From Enterococcus sp. PF1-24 (GTDB taxonomy: Bacteria > Bacillota > Bacilli > Lactobacillales > Enterococcaceae): a stretch of 64,000 nucleotides of DNA. The first letter of the stretch is position 1; each line of letters opens with the position of its first letter. The notes below the pieces were generated by a model, which was not told the origin of the DNA, made no database searches, and was given only the letters and a program-made list of their open reading frames with translations. A program made the position numbers and the translations under genes. Shown one piece after another: positions 1 to 8,231 of the stretch. The stretch is taken from assembly GCF_029893325.1 (NCBI RefSeq), contig NZ_JARXWL010000005.1, forward strand, positions 1 to 64,000, read 5' to 3'.

Positions 1-38
1 AGAAAAAAGCAGTCAAGCAATGAAAGCTGCTTGACTGC
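1..38 (-). terminator. Rho-independent terminator of the CBS/ACT gene
   Basis: An 11-bp perfect stem (9-19 with 28-38, loop of 8) is followed on the minus strand by a run of T (1-8 read in reverse). It lies about 120 bases after the stop of the minus-strand CBS/ACT gene. Confidence 0.75.
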
Positions 39-156
39 AAAAATCAAATTATTCTATTGGATTTTCTCTTCACCAACACCAGTTGACAAAGAGCCAGAAA
101 ATTATGGTTAAACATAATTTTACTTTAACTGCTTTTTTAGTCCGATTAGCGGACGT

Positions 157-795
157 TTATTCTTCTTTTAAGTTTTCGATTTCTACAACTTTAAAGTTTT
201 TACGTTCTAATTGTTCAACGATAGTTGCACAAACTTCATTGCTGGTGTTTTCTGGTAAAGTAATCAGCGTGCGGCGGATAAATTCATCTTTACCTACATC
301 TAAAGTAATACAGGCAGCGATATCAGAATGTTTAGCGATGATTTTAGCCATGCTAGCTAAATCTCCTCGTTTACCTGTAGAAGCAATGGTTAAAACGTAG
401 TTACCGGTTTCGATATTCCAAGATTGTTGTAAAACAGTCAATAAAGCACTGTGAGTTAAAATACCATAAAAATGATTATTTTCATCCAAAACAGCGATAT
501 AAGGTAACTCTTTAATCGTGAAAAAGATTTTAAAGAAAGAAGTATTTACATAAACAAATTTAGTAGCATTTTTTAATAAGCGAGTAACTGGCAGATTCAT
601 GTCGCCACCATTGGCTTTATGCCGATAAATGTGCATCTTATAAATATTTCCACGGAAAATTTTACCAGATTCATCGAGAATCGGTACACAACGGAAACCA
701 GACTCTTCTAAAATTTGTAAGGCTTCTTCTAAAGTACAACCTTCATGAACTGTGGTGATATTTGCTTTTTTATAAACGATAGATTTTAATAACAT
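157..795 (-). CDS. CBS-pair/ACT domain protein, probably c-di-AMP-binding (CbpA-like)
   Basis: The 212-residue cytosolic protein starts with two CBS motifs (about residues 1-125, including VPILDESGKIFRGNI and IAVLDENNHFYGIL) and ends in an ACT-like fold (about 130-205, starting NYVLTIAS). This CBS-plus-ACT layout matches the small c-di-AMP receptor proteins called CbpA in Listeria and relatives, which sense the nucleotide and affect (p)ppGpp or potassium homeostasis; the ligand here is inferred from architecture only. The ATG at 795 is preceded by GGAGG. The gene stands alone, with its own terminator at 9-38. It could instead bind an adenosine nucleotide such as AMP or ATP. Confidence 0.7.
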   Translation of the reverse strand: MLLKSIVYKKANITTVHEGCTLEEALQILEESGFRCVPILDESGKIFRGNIYKMHIYRHKANGGDMNLPVTRLLKNATKFVYVNTSFFKIFFTIKELPYIAVLDENNHFYGILTHSALLTVLQQSWNIETGNYVLTIASTGKRGDLASMAKIIAKHSDIAACITLDVGKDEFIRRTLITLPENTSNEVCATIVEQLERKNFKVVEIENLKEE

Positions 796-996
796 CTAAT
801 TCGCCTCCTAACAGCTAACGTTTTGATATATTCATGATAACATAATTATTTAGGAAACCATAGAAATTGTGTGCGATTTCCGAAAAATTCTTTTGAAATC
901 TCTTAAATGGAGTAAAATAGCAGTTAAAATACGCTGTTTTCGCAACAATTATTTTTTTCAAAGTCTGTTGCGAAGGTCAATTTCTTGTTGGAAAAA

Positions 997-1025
997 TTGA
1001 CAGATGACGCAGAAAATGATAATGT
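997..1025 (+). promoter_or_regulatory. Candidate promoter of rpmG-secE
   Basis: A perfect TTGACA lies at 997-1002. A -10 of GATAAT (1018-1023) gives a 15-base spacer and TAATGT (1020-1025) gives 17. The -35 is strong but the -10 choice is ambiguous. Confidence 0.45.
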
Positions 1026-1098
1026 AGTTAGGTACGTTTACAGGCGTTTTGAAATTAAGCTTCAAAATAAATAGATGAATGCCCTAAAAGGAAATGAT

Positions 1099-1119
1099 TG
1101 TTTGTAGTTTCTACAAACA
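1099..1119 (+). other. Hairpin just upstream of the rpmG ribosome binding site
   Basis: A 9-bp perfect inverted repeat (1099-1107 with 1111-1119, loop of 3) ends two bases before the AAGGGGG ribosome binding site. There is no T run, so it is not a terminator. It could modulate translation or mRNA stability. Confidence 0.4.
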
Positions 1120-1137
1120 TAAGGGGGTTACCTAATA

Positions 1138-1290
1138 ATGGCAACGAAAAAAGCAGCATTGGCCTGTTCCGTTTGTGGGTCTCGTAATTATACGAAATCA
1201 GTAAGTGAAGGCAAGCGTGGGGAACGGTTAGAAATTAATAAGTTTTGCAAATATTGCAATCAATATACTTTGCATCGAGAAACTAAGTAA
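1138..1290 (+). CDS. rpmG: 50S ribosomal protein L33 (zinc-ribbon form)
   Basis: This 50-residue protein is a component of the large ribosomal subunit. It has two CxxC pairs (Cys10/13 and Cys37/40), so it is the zinc-binding type of L33. The ending [12 protein letters not shown] is typical of the family. The ATG at 1138 follows an AAGGGGG ribosome binding site. The gene is immediately upstream of secE (20-base gap), the usual Firmicute order rpmG-secE-nusG. Firmicutes often carry several L33 paralogues, some lacking the cysteines and used when zinc is scarce; whether this genome has others cannot be seen here. Confidence 0.93.
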   Translation: MATKKAALACSVCGSRNYTKSVSEGKRGERLEINKFCKYCNQYTLHRETK

Positions 1291-1310
1291 TGGGAAAGGG
1301 GAAAGAATAA

Positions 1311-1481
1311 ATGAAATTTCTTCGTAGTGTAGTAGATGAAATGAAGAAGGTAACTTGGCCAAATGGTAAAAAATTACGTCGTGATACTTTAACAGTTGTT
1401 CAAACTTCAATTATTTTTGGTGTCTTCTTCTTTGTAGTGGATTCTGTAATTACATTTGCTTTATCTTCATTTGTAAAGTAA
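1311..1481 (+). CDS. secE: Preprotein translocase subunit SecE
   Basis: The 56-residue single-span membrane protein clamps SecY in the SecYEG protein-export channel. It shows the conserved amphipathic stretch MKKVTWPNGKKL (residues 11-22) followed by one transmembrane helix (about 29-52), which is the short Gram-positive form. The ATG at 1311 is preceded by a GGAAAGGGGAAAG purine-rich ribosome binding site. It follows rpmG by 20 bases and precedes nusG by 160, with a terminator-like hairpin in that gap. Confidence 0.95.
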   Translation: MKFLRSVVDEMKKVTWPNGKKLRRDTLTVVQTSIIFGVFFFVVDSVITFALSSFVK

Positions 1482-1527
1482 ATTATGCTAGCCAATTTAG
1501 TTGGTGAGTGATATAATACTTGTGTGG

Positions 1528-1560
1528 AAAAATCTCGGGATTGCTGAGGTTTTTTTATTT
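1528..1560 (+). terminator. Terminator-like hairpin between secE and nusG
   Basis: An 11-bp stem with two G-U pairs (1528-1538 with 1544-1554, loop of 5) runs into a T-rich stretch ending at 1560. A TATAAT (1512-1517) lies just before it without a good -35. It may terminate or attenuate rpmG-secE transcription before nusG. Confidence 0.5.
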
Positions 1561-1641
1561 TGATAAAAAAATAGGATAAATTTGTTAATGGATTTATTTG
1601 GATTAATTTAGACGCAACAAAAACATCATGGAGGGCTAATA

Positions 1642-2184
1642 ATGGAAACTTTTGAAAGAAATTGGTACGTATTACACACTTATTCTGGTTACGAGAATAA
1701 AGTAAAAGCAAATATTGAATCACGGGCACAAAGTATGGGGATGGGTGATTATATCTTCCGAGTAGTTGTCCCTGAAGAAACTGTTAAAGAAACAAAAAAT
1801 GGTAAAGAAAAAGAAACTATTCATAAAACTTTCCCTGGTTATGTCTTGGTTGAAATGGTTATGACAGATGATTCTTGGTATATTGTTCGTAATACTCCTG
1901 GCGTAACTGGTTTTGTGGGCTCTCACGGCGCCGGTAGTAAACCAGCACCATTACTACAAGAAGAAATCAACCATATTTTACGTTCAATTGGTATGAGCGC
2001 TCGCCACACTGAGTTGAAAGTTGAAATTGGCGAAATTGTTAAAATCATTGAAGGAGCTTTCTCTGGTTTAGAAGGCGAAGTTCAAGAAATTGATAACGAA
2101 AAACAAAAATTAAAAGTAAGTATTGATATGTTTGGCCGGGAAACTAGTACCGAACTTGATTTTGAGCAAGTTGATAAAATTTAA
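1642..2184 (+). CDS. nusG: Transcription elongation/termination factor NusG
   Basis: The 180-residue protein binds RNA polymerase and affects pausing, termination and transcription-translation coupling. The NGN domain is at about 1-115 (WYVLHTYSGYENKVK at 8-22, FPGYVLVEM at 64-72) and the KOW domain at about 125-180 (GEIVKIIEGAFSGLEGEV). Length and domains are standard for Firmicutes. ATG 1642 follows GGAGGGC. It is followed by a strong terminator at 2206-2240, so transcription is separate from the downstream transporter operon. Confidence 0.97.
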   Translation: METFERNWYVLHTYSGYENKVKANIESRAQSMGMGDYIFRVVVPEETVKETKNGKEKETIHKTFPGYVLVEMVMTDDSWYIVRNTPGVTGFVGSHGAGSKPAPLLQEEINHILRSIGMSARHTELKVEIGEIVKIIEGAFSGLEGEVQEIDNEKQKLKVSIDMFGRETSTELDFEQVDKI

Positions 2185-2205
2185 TTAGCAAACATTTATA
2201 AAGAA

Positions 2206-2240
2206 AGCATAGTTGTCAAAAGCAGCTATGCTTTTTTTCT
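2206..2240 (+). terminator. Terminator after nusG
   Basis: A 10-bp stem with one G-U pair (2206-2215 with 2223-2232) is followed by seven T residues. Confidence 0.85.
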
Positions 2241-2283
2241 TGTTTTTAAAAGACTGTACTTTTGTGTGCGGTTTTTTAAAGTT

Positions 2284-2399
2284 AATGTTCGTGTTTTATC
2301 TAGCTCCATCACTAAAATGTTGTGAAATAAGGAATTTTGGGGAATAGATAAAAATTAACTGGAAGTTATGTTGCAAATGTTCGTCTTTTTGATTATAAT
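2284..2399 (+). promoter_or_regulatory. Promoter of the ABC importer operon with two PurBox-like repeats
   Basis: The promoter is TTGCAA (2371-2376), 17 bases, TATAAT (2394-2399). The sequence AATGTTCGT occurs twice, at 2284-2292 and 2376-2384; the second copy lies between -35 and -10. On the minus strand each copy reads ACGAACATT inside an A/T-rich context, 11 of 13 positions against the PurBox consensus AWWWCCGAACWWT known for PurR in lactic acid bacteria. The promoter is well supported. The PurR link is an inference. Confidence 0.6.
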
Positions 2400-2460
2400 A
2401 CATGGAGTGAAAAGCAGCCTGTTGAAGGGTGCTTAAAATGAAAAGTAAAGGAGTTTGCAA

Positions 2461-3297
2461 ATGAAACGGAATGTGCCGTATCTTATTGTTTTACCAGGGG
2501 TGATTTTGTTATTATTCTTTATGATTTTACCTTTAGTAAACAGCGTTTGGCCAACGTTTTCAACTGAAGCCGGTTTTACTCTTAAAAGTTATTGGGACTT
2601 TTTAACCGATGACTACAATCAAACGATTCTTTTTCGGACGATTCGTATTGCTTTAATCGTGACGGCATCGTGTATTCTTTTAGGAATCCCGACCGCTTAC
2701 TTTATTGCTGGCGTTAACAAAAAATGGAAAAGCATTTTAATGGCAGTAACCATGTTTCCTTTATTAACGAATTCTGTAATTCGGAGTTTTGCTTGGATTA
2801 ATATTTTAGGAAAAAACGGCATTGTTAATAATTTACTTATGAAAATTGGGATAATTTCGGAGCCAATCAGTATTCTTTATACGGAATTTGCTATTATTAT
2901 TGGTTCGATTTATTTATTTTTGCCAACGATGATTACTACTTTAATTGGTGTTATGGAAAATATTGAAGGAGAAACTTTAGAAGCAGCTGAAACTTTAGGG
3001 GCTAGTCCTTTTAGAGCTTTTTATAAAATTGTTTTACCTTTATGTATCCCTGGTGTGATTGTCGGAAGTATTTTAGTATTTACTGGTACGATGACGGCTT
3101 ATACGACACCACAATTATTAGGTGGCAATAAAAAAATGATGTTAGCTACTTTCTTGTACCAACAAGCTTCAGCCTTAGGTAATTGGACTTCAGCTAGTAT
3201 GATCGCTTTAATCATGATTGCGATTACCTTGTTTGTAAATAAAACTTTAAACTTTGTAGCTGCAAAGATTGATCGGAGGGACTTAGACCATGCGTAA
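2461..3297 (+). CDS. ABC importer permease, PotB type
   Basis: The 278-residue membrane protein is one of two permeases of an importer in the spermidine/putrescine (PotABCD) family. Six or so hydrophobic helices are visible, and the EAA loop that docks the ATPase reads EAAETLGASPFRAFYKIVLP (about 177-196). I chose ATG 2461, seven bases after AAAGGAG; an in-frame TTG at 2455 is too close to that site. It is first in a four-gene operon and overlaps the next permease by 8 bases. Substrate is uncertain: family membership suggests polyamines, while the downstream deaminases suggest purine-related compounds. Confidence 0.85.
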   Translation: MKRNVPYLIVLPGVILLLFFMILPLVNSVWPTFSTEAGFTLKSYWDFLTDDYNQTILFRTIRIALIVTASCILLGIPTAYFIAGVNKKWKSILMAVTMFPLLTNSVIRSFAWINILGKNGIVNNLLMKIGIISEPISILYTEFAIIIGSIYLFLPTMITTLIGVMENIEGETLEAAETLGASPFRAFYKIVLPLCIPGVIVGSILVFTGTMTAYTTPQLLGGNKKMMLATFLYQQASALGNWTSASMIALIMIAITLFVNKTLNFVAAKIDRRDLDHA

Positions 3298-4069
3298 GCA
3301 AAAATGGATTACAATCATTGCCGTAGTGGTATTTGCCTTTTTATTCTTTCCGTTAATCGTCATTGTGGGGACTTCTTTTGGCGAAGCAGCCACGATTCAG
3401 TTTCCAGTTGAGAAATTTTCATTGAAATGGTATGCCAATGCTTTATCGTCAGAAACTTTTAGAAGTAGTTTTAAATTGAGTTTATCAATTGGTTGTGGCG
3501 CGACTTTCTTAGCGTTATTAGTCGGAGTACCGACTTCATACGCTCTTTCTCGTTATTCTATGAAAGGTAAGAAATTTTTGAAAAGCTTCTTTCTTTCGCC
3601 AACGATGATTCCGGGAATCGTTGTGGGTTATACTTTGTTTCAATTTATTGTGATTCAGTTACGTCTGCCAGTTATTCAAGGTTTACTAATCGGACATTTT
3701 TTAATTAGTTTACCTTATATTATTCGGGTCGTTGGTTCTGGCATGGAACAGTTAGATTTTTCAATTGAAGAAGTGGCTTGGACGTTGGGCTACACGCGTT
3801 TAAAAGCTTTTATCCAGATTGTTTTACCAAATGTTTCTTCCGGAATTTTTGCGGCTTTTATGTTAGCTTTTGTTAATTCTTTTAACAATGTGCCGGTTTC
3901 GATGTTTTTATCTGGTCCGGGAGTAACGATGTTGCCAACTTCTTTATTAAGCTATATTGAATATACTTATGATCCAACCGTTTCAGCGATTTCGGTGATG
4001 ATTATGCTCTTGACGATTGTGTTGATGTTTATTATTGAAAAAACATTAGGGTTAGCTTCAATCGCCTAA
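3290..4069 (+). CDS. ABC importer permease, PotC type
   Basis: This 259-residue partner permease has about six membrane helices and the EAA-type loop EEVAWTLGYTRLKAFIQIVLP (about 164-184). The ATG at 3290 is preceded by GGAGGG inside the end of the previous permease gene, with which it overlaps by 8 bases, so the two are translationally coupled. The pair would form the transmembrane channel of the importer, with the ATPase encoded at 4117 and the lipoprotein at 5262. Confidence 0.85.
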   Translation: MRKQKWITIIAVVVFAFLFFPLIVIVGTSFGEAATIQFPVEKFSLKWYANALSSETFRSSFKLSLSIGCGATFLALLVGVPTSYALSRYSMKGKKFLKSFFLSPTMIPGIVVGYTLFQFIVIQLRLPVIQGLLIGHFLISLPYIIRVVGSGMEQLDFSIEEVAWTLGYTRLKAFIQIVLPNVSSGIFAAFMLAFVNSFNNVPVSMFLSGPGVTMLPTSLLSYIEYTYDPTVSAISVMIMLLTIVLMFIIEKTLGLASIA

Positions 4070-4116
4070 AACCACCAAACTGAAAAAATGAATAGATTGA
4101 GATGAGGAGGATTTTT

Positions 4117-5157
4117 GTGAGTTTTGTAAATTTAAACGATATTCGTGTTAGCTATGATGGCAAGCAAAATATCTTAGAACATTTAAATATTTCGATGGAA
4201 AAAGGCGAGCTAGTTTCTTTACTAGGCCCCAGTGGCTGTGGGAAAACAACTACTTTGCGAGTGATTGCGGGGTTAATCACCCCAAATGATGGATCTTTTG
4301 TGTTAGATGATGAAGAAATGGTTAAAGTGCCTGTTCATAAACGTAATTTTGGGATGGTTTTCCAAAGCTATGCACTATTTCCCCATTTAACGATTGCAGA
4401 AAATGTTGCTTTTGGTTTAAAACTTAGAAAAATCAGCAAAGCTGAGATGGATAAAAAAGTGAATGAAATGTTAGCGGTTTGTGGCTTGGAAGAGCTAGGA
4501 AGTCGCTATCCTAAACAACTTTCTGGTGGACAACGGCAACGGGTGGCTTTAGCGCGGGCGTTAGTGATTGAACCTAAATTATTATTATTAGATGAACCTT
4601 TAAGTAATTTAGATGCTAAATTGCGAGTGCAAATGCGGATTGAAATTAAACGGCTGCAACAGCAATTAGGGATTACGACAGTATTCGTTACTCACGATCA
4701 AGAAGAATGTTTTTCTATTTCTGATAAAGTTGCGGTTATGAATAACGGCGTAATTGAACAATATGATACACCAGAAATGATTTATCGTTATCCTAAAACA
4801 AAATTTGTGGCTAACTTTATTGGCTTTGAAAACTTCTTTGCAATGGAACAAGTGGCGGGCAAAGAATATCGCAGTGGTGAAGCTATTTTTGAAACAACTT
4901 ATGAACAAGCGCCTGCTAAGGAATTAGTGGCAACAATTCGGCCTGATGATATTGAGATTGCTTCCACAGAAGAAAAAAATATCGTCAACGGTCAAGTAGA
5001 AGTCCGAACATTTTTAGGAAAAAGCTATCAATATGAAGTAACCACTGCTTTAGGTAAATTTTTAGTTAACGGGAATGATAAGCAAATTTACGAAACAGGT
5101 GAAAAAATTACTTTAACTTTCCCGAAAGAAAAAATTATTCTTTTGGAAAATAAATAA
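4117..5157 (+). CDS. ABC importer ATPase, PotA type
   Basis: The 346-residue nucleotide-binding subunit has Walker A GPSGCGKTT (about 37-45), signature LSGGQRQRVALARAL (about 134-148), Walker B LLLLDEPLSNLD and a switch His in TVFVTHDQEE. A C-terminal TOBE-like domain (about 240-346, with TIRPDDIEI) is typical of PotA and related MOI-family ATPases. I chose GTG 4117, six bases after AGGAGG; an upstream ATG at 4102 would place that AGGAGG inside the gene. In the usual potABCD order the ATPase comes first; here it is third. Confidence 0.88.
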   Translation: MSFVNLNDIRVSYDGKQNILEHLNISMEKGELVSLLGPSGCGKTTTLRVIAGLITPNDGSFVLDDEEMVKVPVHKRNFGMVFQSYALFPHLTIAENVAFGLKLRKISKAEMDKKVNEMLAVCGLEELGSRYPKQLSGGQRQRVALARALVIEPKLLLLDEPLSNLDAKLRVQMRIEIKRLQQQLGITTVFVTHDQEECFSISDKVAVMNNGVIEQYDTPEMIYRYPKTKFVANFIGFENFFAMEQVAGKEYRSGEAIFETTYEQAPAKELVATIRPDDIEIASTEEKNIVNGQVEVRTFLGKSYQYEVTTALGKFLVNGNDKQIYETGEKITLTFPKEKIILLENK

Positions 5158-5172
5158 TTGGGTTTTAAAACA

Positions 5173-5239
5173 ATTAGCGACTTGCTAATGTTTGAATAAA
5201 AAAATAGCTGACAAAGAGCATATTTACTCTTTCAGCTAT
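5173..5239 (+). other. Two hairpins between importer ATPase and lipoprotein genes
   Basis: A 6-bp hairpin (5173-5178 with 5184-5189) and a longer bulged hairpin (5204-5218 with 5227-5239) occupy the 104-base gap. The second is not followed by a T run. Intergenic hairpins before a binding-protein gene often stabilise or process the message so the lipoprotein is made in excess; that role is inferred. Confidence 0.45.
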
Positions 5240-5261
5240 ATAAAAATTGGGGGAACTTTTT

Positions 5262-6338
5262 GTGAAGAAGAAATTTTTATTAGGAACTGTTGCTTTAGCA
5301 AGTGCGTTAGTTTTAGGCGCTTGTGGTGGTAGCACTGAAAAAACAGCGGATAGCGGTAGCGACACTGGTAGCAAAGCTTCTCAAGAAATGGTGTTATCAA
5401 CATTTGGTTTAAGTGAAGACATCGTAAAAAGCGATGTAATTAAGCCTTTTGAAGACAAATTTGGTGCTACTGTAACAATGGATCTTGGTAATAGTGGCGA
5501 TCGTTTAACAAAATTAGCCAATAATCCAAATAGCGGAATTGATGTAATTGAATTAGCACAAGCCAACGCTTCTGATGGTGGCGACCAAGGCTTGTTTGAA
5601 AAACTTGATGAAGCAAAATTACCAAACTTAGCTGATTTAACTGATGGTGCTAAAGAAGTTTTCGATAGCGGCGCTGGTGTACCTTATACAGTTAACAGTG
5701 TCGGTATTATTTATGATAGCGAAAAAGTTGGCGAAATTACTGAATGGGCTGATCTTTGGAGTGAAGATTTAGCAGGTAAAGTGGCAATTCCTGATATTAC
5801 AACAACTGGTGGACCTTTGATGATGTATATTGCTAGCGAATATGCTGGTGTAGATATCACAAGCGACAACGGCGAAGCAGCTTTTGAAGCGTTAGAAGAA
5901 TTAAAACCTAACATTGTAAAAACTTATGCCAAATCATCTGATTTAGCTAATATGTTTGCTGCTGGTGAAATTGAAGTGGCTGTCGTTTTAGATTTTGCTT
6001 ATGATATTGTTAAAGGCGACTCTGAAACAATGGAATATTTAGTACCTACAAGCGGCACATATGCTAACTACAACACTATGAATATTGTTAAAGATGCTAA
6101 AAATAAAGATTTAGCTTACGAATACATTAACTACCGGATTGGTGCTGAATCACAAAAATCAAAAGTAGCTGCCCTTAATGAAGCGCCAGTTAACACAACT
6201 GTTGGATTATCTGAAGATGAAGTTGGTAACAAAACAGTAGGTGAAATTGCTGACCGTGCCAAAATGGTTGATTTTACTTTTGTAAATGAACAATTAAACA
6301 CTTGGGTTGACCAGTGGAACCGTTTATTAAACAACTAA
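5262..6338 (+). CDS. ABC importer substrate-binding lipoprotein, PotD/extracellular solute-binding family
   Basis: The 358-residue lipoprotein has a signal peptide with lipobox LGAC (Cys21), so it is anchored outside the membrane after lipid attachment. The mature part is a two-lobed periplasmic-binding fold (for example STFGLSEDI, PYTVNSVGIIYD, WADLW, and a C-terminal DQWNRLL). GTG 5262 follows GGGGG at 5249-5253. It closes the importer operon before a strong terminator. PotD homology is distant enough that the ligand (polyamine, purine derivative or another small molecule) cannot be assigned from the sequence. Confidence 0.8.
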   Translation: MKKKFLLGTVALASALVLGACGGSTEKTADSGSDTGSKASQEMVLSTFGLSEDIVKSDVIKPFEDKFGATVTMDLGNSGDRLTKLANNPNSGIDVIELAQANASDGGDQGLFEKLDEAKLPNLADLTDGAKEVFDSGAGVPYTVNSVGIIYDSEKVGEITEWADLWSEDLAGKVAIPDITTTGGPLMMYIASEYAGVDITSDNGEAAFEALEELKPNIVKTYAKSSDLANMFAAGEIEVAVVLDFAYDIVKGDSETMEYLVPTSGTYANYNTMNIVKDAKNKDLAYEYINYRIGAESQKSKVAALNEAPVNTTVGLSEDEVGNKTVGEIADRAKMVDFTFVNEQLNTWVDQWNRLLNN

Positions 6339-6357
6339 TTTAATTAATAAAATTTTT

Positions 6358-6388
6358 AAAAGCTGAGGGGAACCTCAGCTTTTTTTGT
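6358..6388 (+). terminator. Terminator of the ABC importer operon
   Basis: An 11-bp perfect stem (6358-6368 with 6373-6383, loop of 4) is followed by T residues to 6387. Confidence 0.9.
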
Positions 6389-6445
6389 ATTATTTAACAG
6401 CTTACGATAAAAAAGGACAACTTTAAGGATTTTCGCAGGGAATAA

Positions 6446-6474
6446 TTGAACTGCTTTGTCAACTAAGTTAAAAT
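6446..6474 (+). promoter_or_regulatory. Promoter of the deaminase operon
   Basis: TTGAAC (6446-6451), 17 bases, TAAAAT (6469-6474), 32 bases before the start codon. Confidence 0.65.
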
Positions 6475-6506
6475 GGAAATAGCTTAAATAGAATGAGGAA
6501 AAACAG

Positions 6507-8231
6507 ATGAAAATTGATTTATTAATTCAAAATGCCCAAGTTTTTAATACTATGAAGCAATCCTTTGAAATTAAAAACGTAACGGTAGCTGGCGATAAAT
6601 TTTATTATATTAGTACTGAAGATTTAAGTAATTTAGCTCCAGAAAAAATAATTGATGCCAGCGGACAATATTTGATTCCCGGTTTATTAGATATTCATAT
6701 GCATATTGAAAGTTCCATGACGACACCGACAATTTTTTCTAAAGCGGTTTTACCTTTTGGGGTGACAACGGTGGTGGCTGACGCCCATGAGATGGCCAAC
6801 GTTTTTGGGATTGAAGGGCAAAAAGAATTTATGAAGGCTGAAACAGAAGTCGATATTTTTTACGCGATTCCTTCATCTGTTCCTTCAACAACCCCCGAGC
6901 TAGAAACAACGGGGGGGATTGTCGATTTACCAGAAGTGGCTGATTTATTGCAGGATCCGCGGATAATTTGTTTAGGGGAAGCCATGAATTTCAAAGGTAT
7001 AAGTTATGAACCCGATTCCTTGATTCGCCAAATTATTGCTTTATGTCAAAAAGAGCGCCCGACGATGCCCTTAGAGGGCCACTGTCCGAAAGTTTATCAA
7101 GAAGATTTAGCTGCATTTTTATATAGTGGCATTACTTCTGACCATACCCACCAGTTCCCGGAATCTCTTTATGAAAAAATTATAAACGGGATGTTTATTC
7201 AGTTTCAAAATAAATCCATTACGCCGGAAAATATGGCGGTGATTGTAGAGAATAATTTTTATGATTACGCCTGTCTTATTACCGATGATGTGATGGCAGA
7301 TGATTTATTAACAGGCCATTTAAACGAAAATCTGAAAAAAGCGGTGGCGGCTGGATTACCCGTTGAACAAGCGATTTATATGACGACTTACACGCCGGCT
7401 CGCAGAATGAGTTTAAATGATCGAGGAATAATCGCACCTGGTCGCTTAGCCGATTTCATTTTATTGGATGATTTAGCCGATTTTTCAATTGCTGCAGTTT
7501 ATAAAAAAGGCCAGCAAGTTTTTCAAAAAGGGGATGTCTTAGTTCATCCTGGAAAAATTGAAATTTTCCCTGAAAGTTATTACCAAACGGTTAATTGCCG
7601 ACAATTAACTGCTGAAGATTTGCGCTTGAAAGTCGCGACTGACTTAGCGACAGTTCGTTGCAATGTAATTCAAAAACAAGAGGTGGGCACTTTTACCGAA
7701 CCAATTGTTAAAGAATTACCTGTGATTGATGGCTATTTAGCTTGGGAAGATAGCGATTGTTGCTTACTGATTACCATGGAACGCTATGGTAAAAACGGCA
7801 ATATCTCTTATGCTCTGATTGAAGAAGCGATTACTGAAAAAGGCGCCATTGCTACGACTTGGGCTCATGATCATCATAATTTAATGGTGATGGGGAATGA
7901 TGTAGCGGCTATTTTAAAAGCGCAGCAGGAATTGTTGGCGATGCAAGGTGGCTATGTGGTTGTTGCCGGTAATGAAATCAGTGGCCGCTGTCCGTTACCG
8001 ATTGGCGGAATTGTCTCGCAAGCGCCAATTTCAGAATTAGGCGCTGATTTACAAAAAGTCAGAGCGGCGATGCAAAATTTAGGTTATCGTAATATGAATG
8101 AGATTATGTCATTTTCAACGTTATCGTTGCCAGTCTCACCAGCGATTAAAGTGACTGATTTCGGCATGATGAATACCCGTGAACAGACTTTTTATCCGTT
8201 GATTTTTCCTGAAGATGGGCGATTATTATGA
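6507..8231 (+). CDS. ade: Adenine deaminase family amidohydrolase
   Basis: The 574-residue cytosolic metalloenzyme would convert adenine to hypoxanthine and ammonia. The metal-binding motif [10 protein letters not shown] (about 70-79), the bridging-Glu motif GEAMNF and C-terminal IGGIVSQ follow the Ade/AdeC family, as does the length. One familiar motif differs: after the second His cluster it reads SDHTHQ where I recall S/T-D-H-E in characterised enzymes, so substrate preference may be shifted. ATG 6507 follows a GAGGAA site. It overlaps the next gene by 4 bases (ATGA), which indicates coupling. Confidence 0.8.
   Translation: MKIDLLIQNAQVFNTMKQSFEIKNVTVAGDKFYYISTEDLSNLAPEKIIDASGQYLIPGLLDIHMHIESSMTTPTIFSKAVLPFGVTTVVADAHEMANVFGIEGQKEFMKAETEVDIFYAIPSSVPSTTPELETTGGIVDLPEVADLLQDPRIICLGEAMNFKGISYEPDSLIRQIIALCQKERPTMPLEGHCPKVYQEDLAAFLYSGITSDHTHQFPESLYEKIINGMFIQFQNKSITPENMAVIVENNFYDYACLITDDVMADDLLTGHLNENLKKAVAAGLPVEQAIYMTTYTPARRMSLNDRGIIAPGRLADFILLDDLADFSIAAVYKKGQQVFQKGDVLVHPGKIEIFPESYYQTVNCRQLTAEDLRLKVATDLATVRCNVIQKQEVGTFTEPIVKELPVIDGYLAWEDSDCCLLITMERYGKNGNISYALIEEAITEKGAIATTWAHDHHNLMVMGNDVAAILKAQQELLAMQGGYVVVAGNEISGRCPLPIGGIVSQAPISELGADLQKVRAAMQNLGYRNMNEIMSFSTLSLPVSPAIKVTDFGMMNTREQTFYPLIFPEDGRLL

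Larger units (their letters stand above)
796..1137. other. Intergenic region between divergent cbpA-like gene and rpmG
   Basis: No gene is visible in these 342 bases. The only recognisable items are the ribosome binding site of the minus-strand gene at its left end, a candidate rpmG promoter (997-1025) and a hairpin directly before the rpmG ribosome binding site (1099-1119). No convincing promoter for the minus-strand gene was found. Confidence 0.6.

Noticed and set aside
83-400. Open frame on the plus strand across the end of the CBS/ACT gene
   Set aside because: It is the antisense shadow of the minus-strand gene, lacks a ribosome binding site and has no recognisable protein pattern.
1400-1729. 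Minus-strand open frame across secE, the gap and nusG
   Set aside because: It overlaps real genes on the other strand and has no start signal or family resemblance.
2323-2337. TTGTGAAATAAGGAA as a Rex site before the importer operon
   Set aside because: Only the left half matches TTGTGAA-N4-TTCACAA; the right half is absent.
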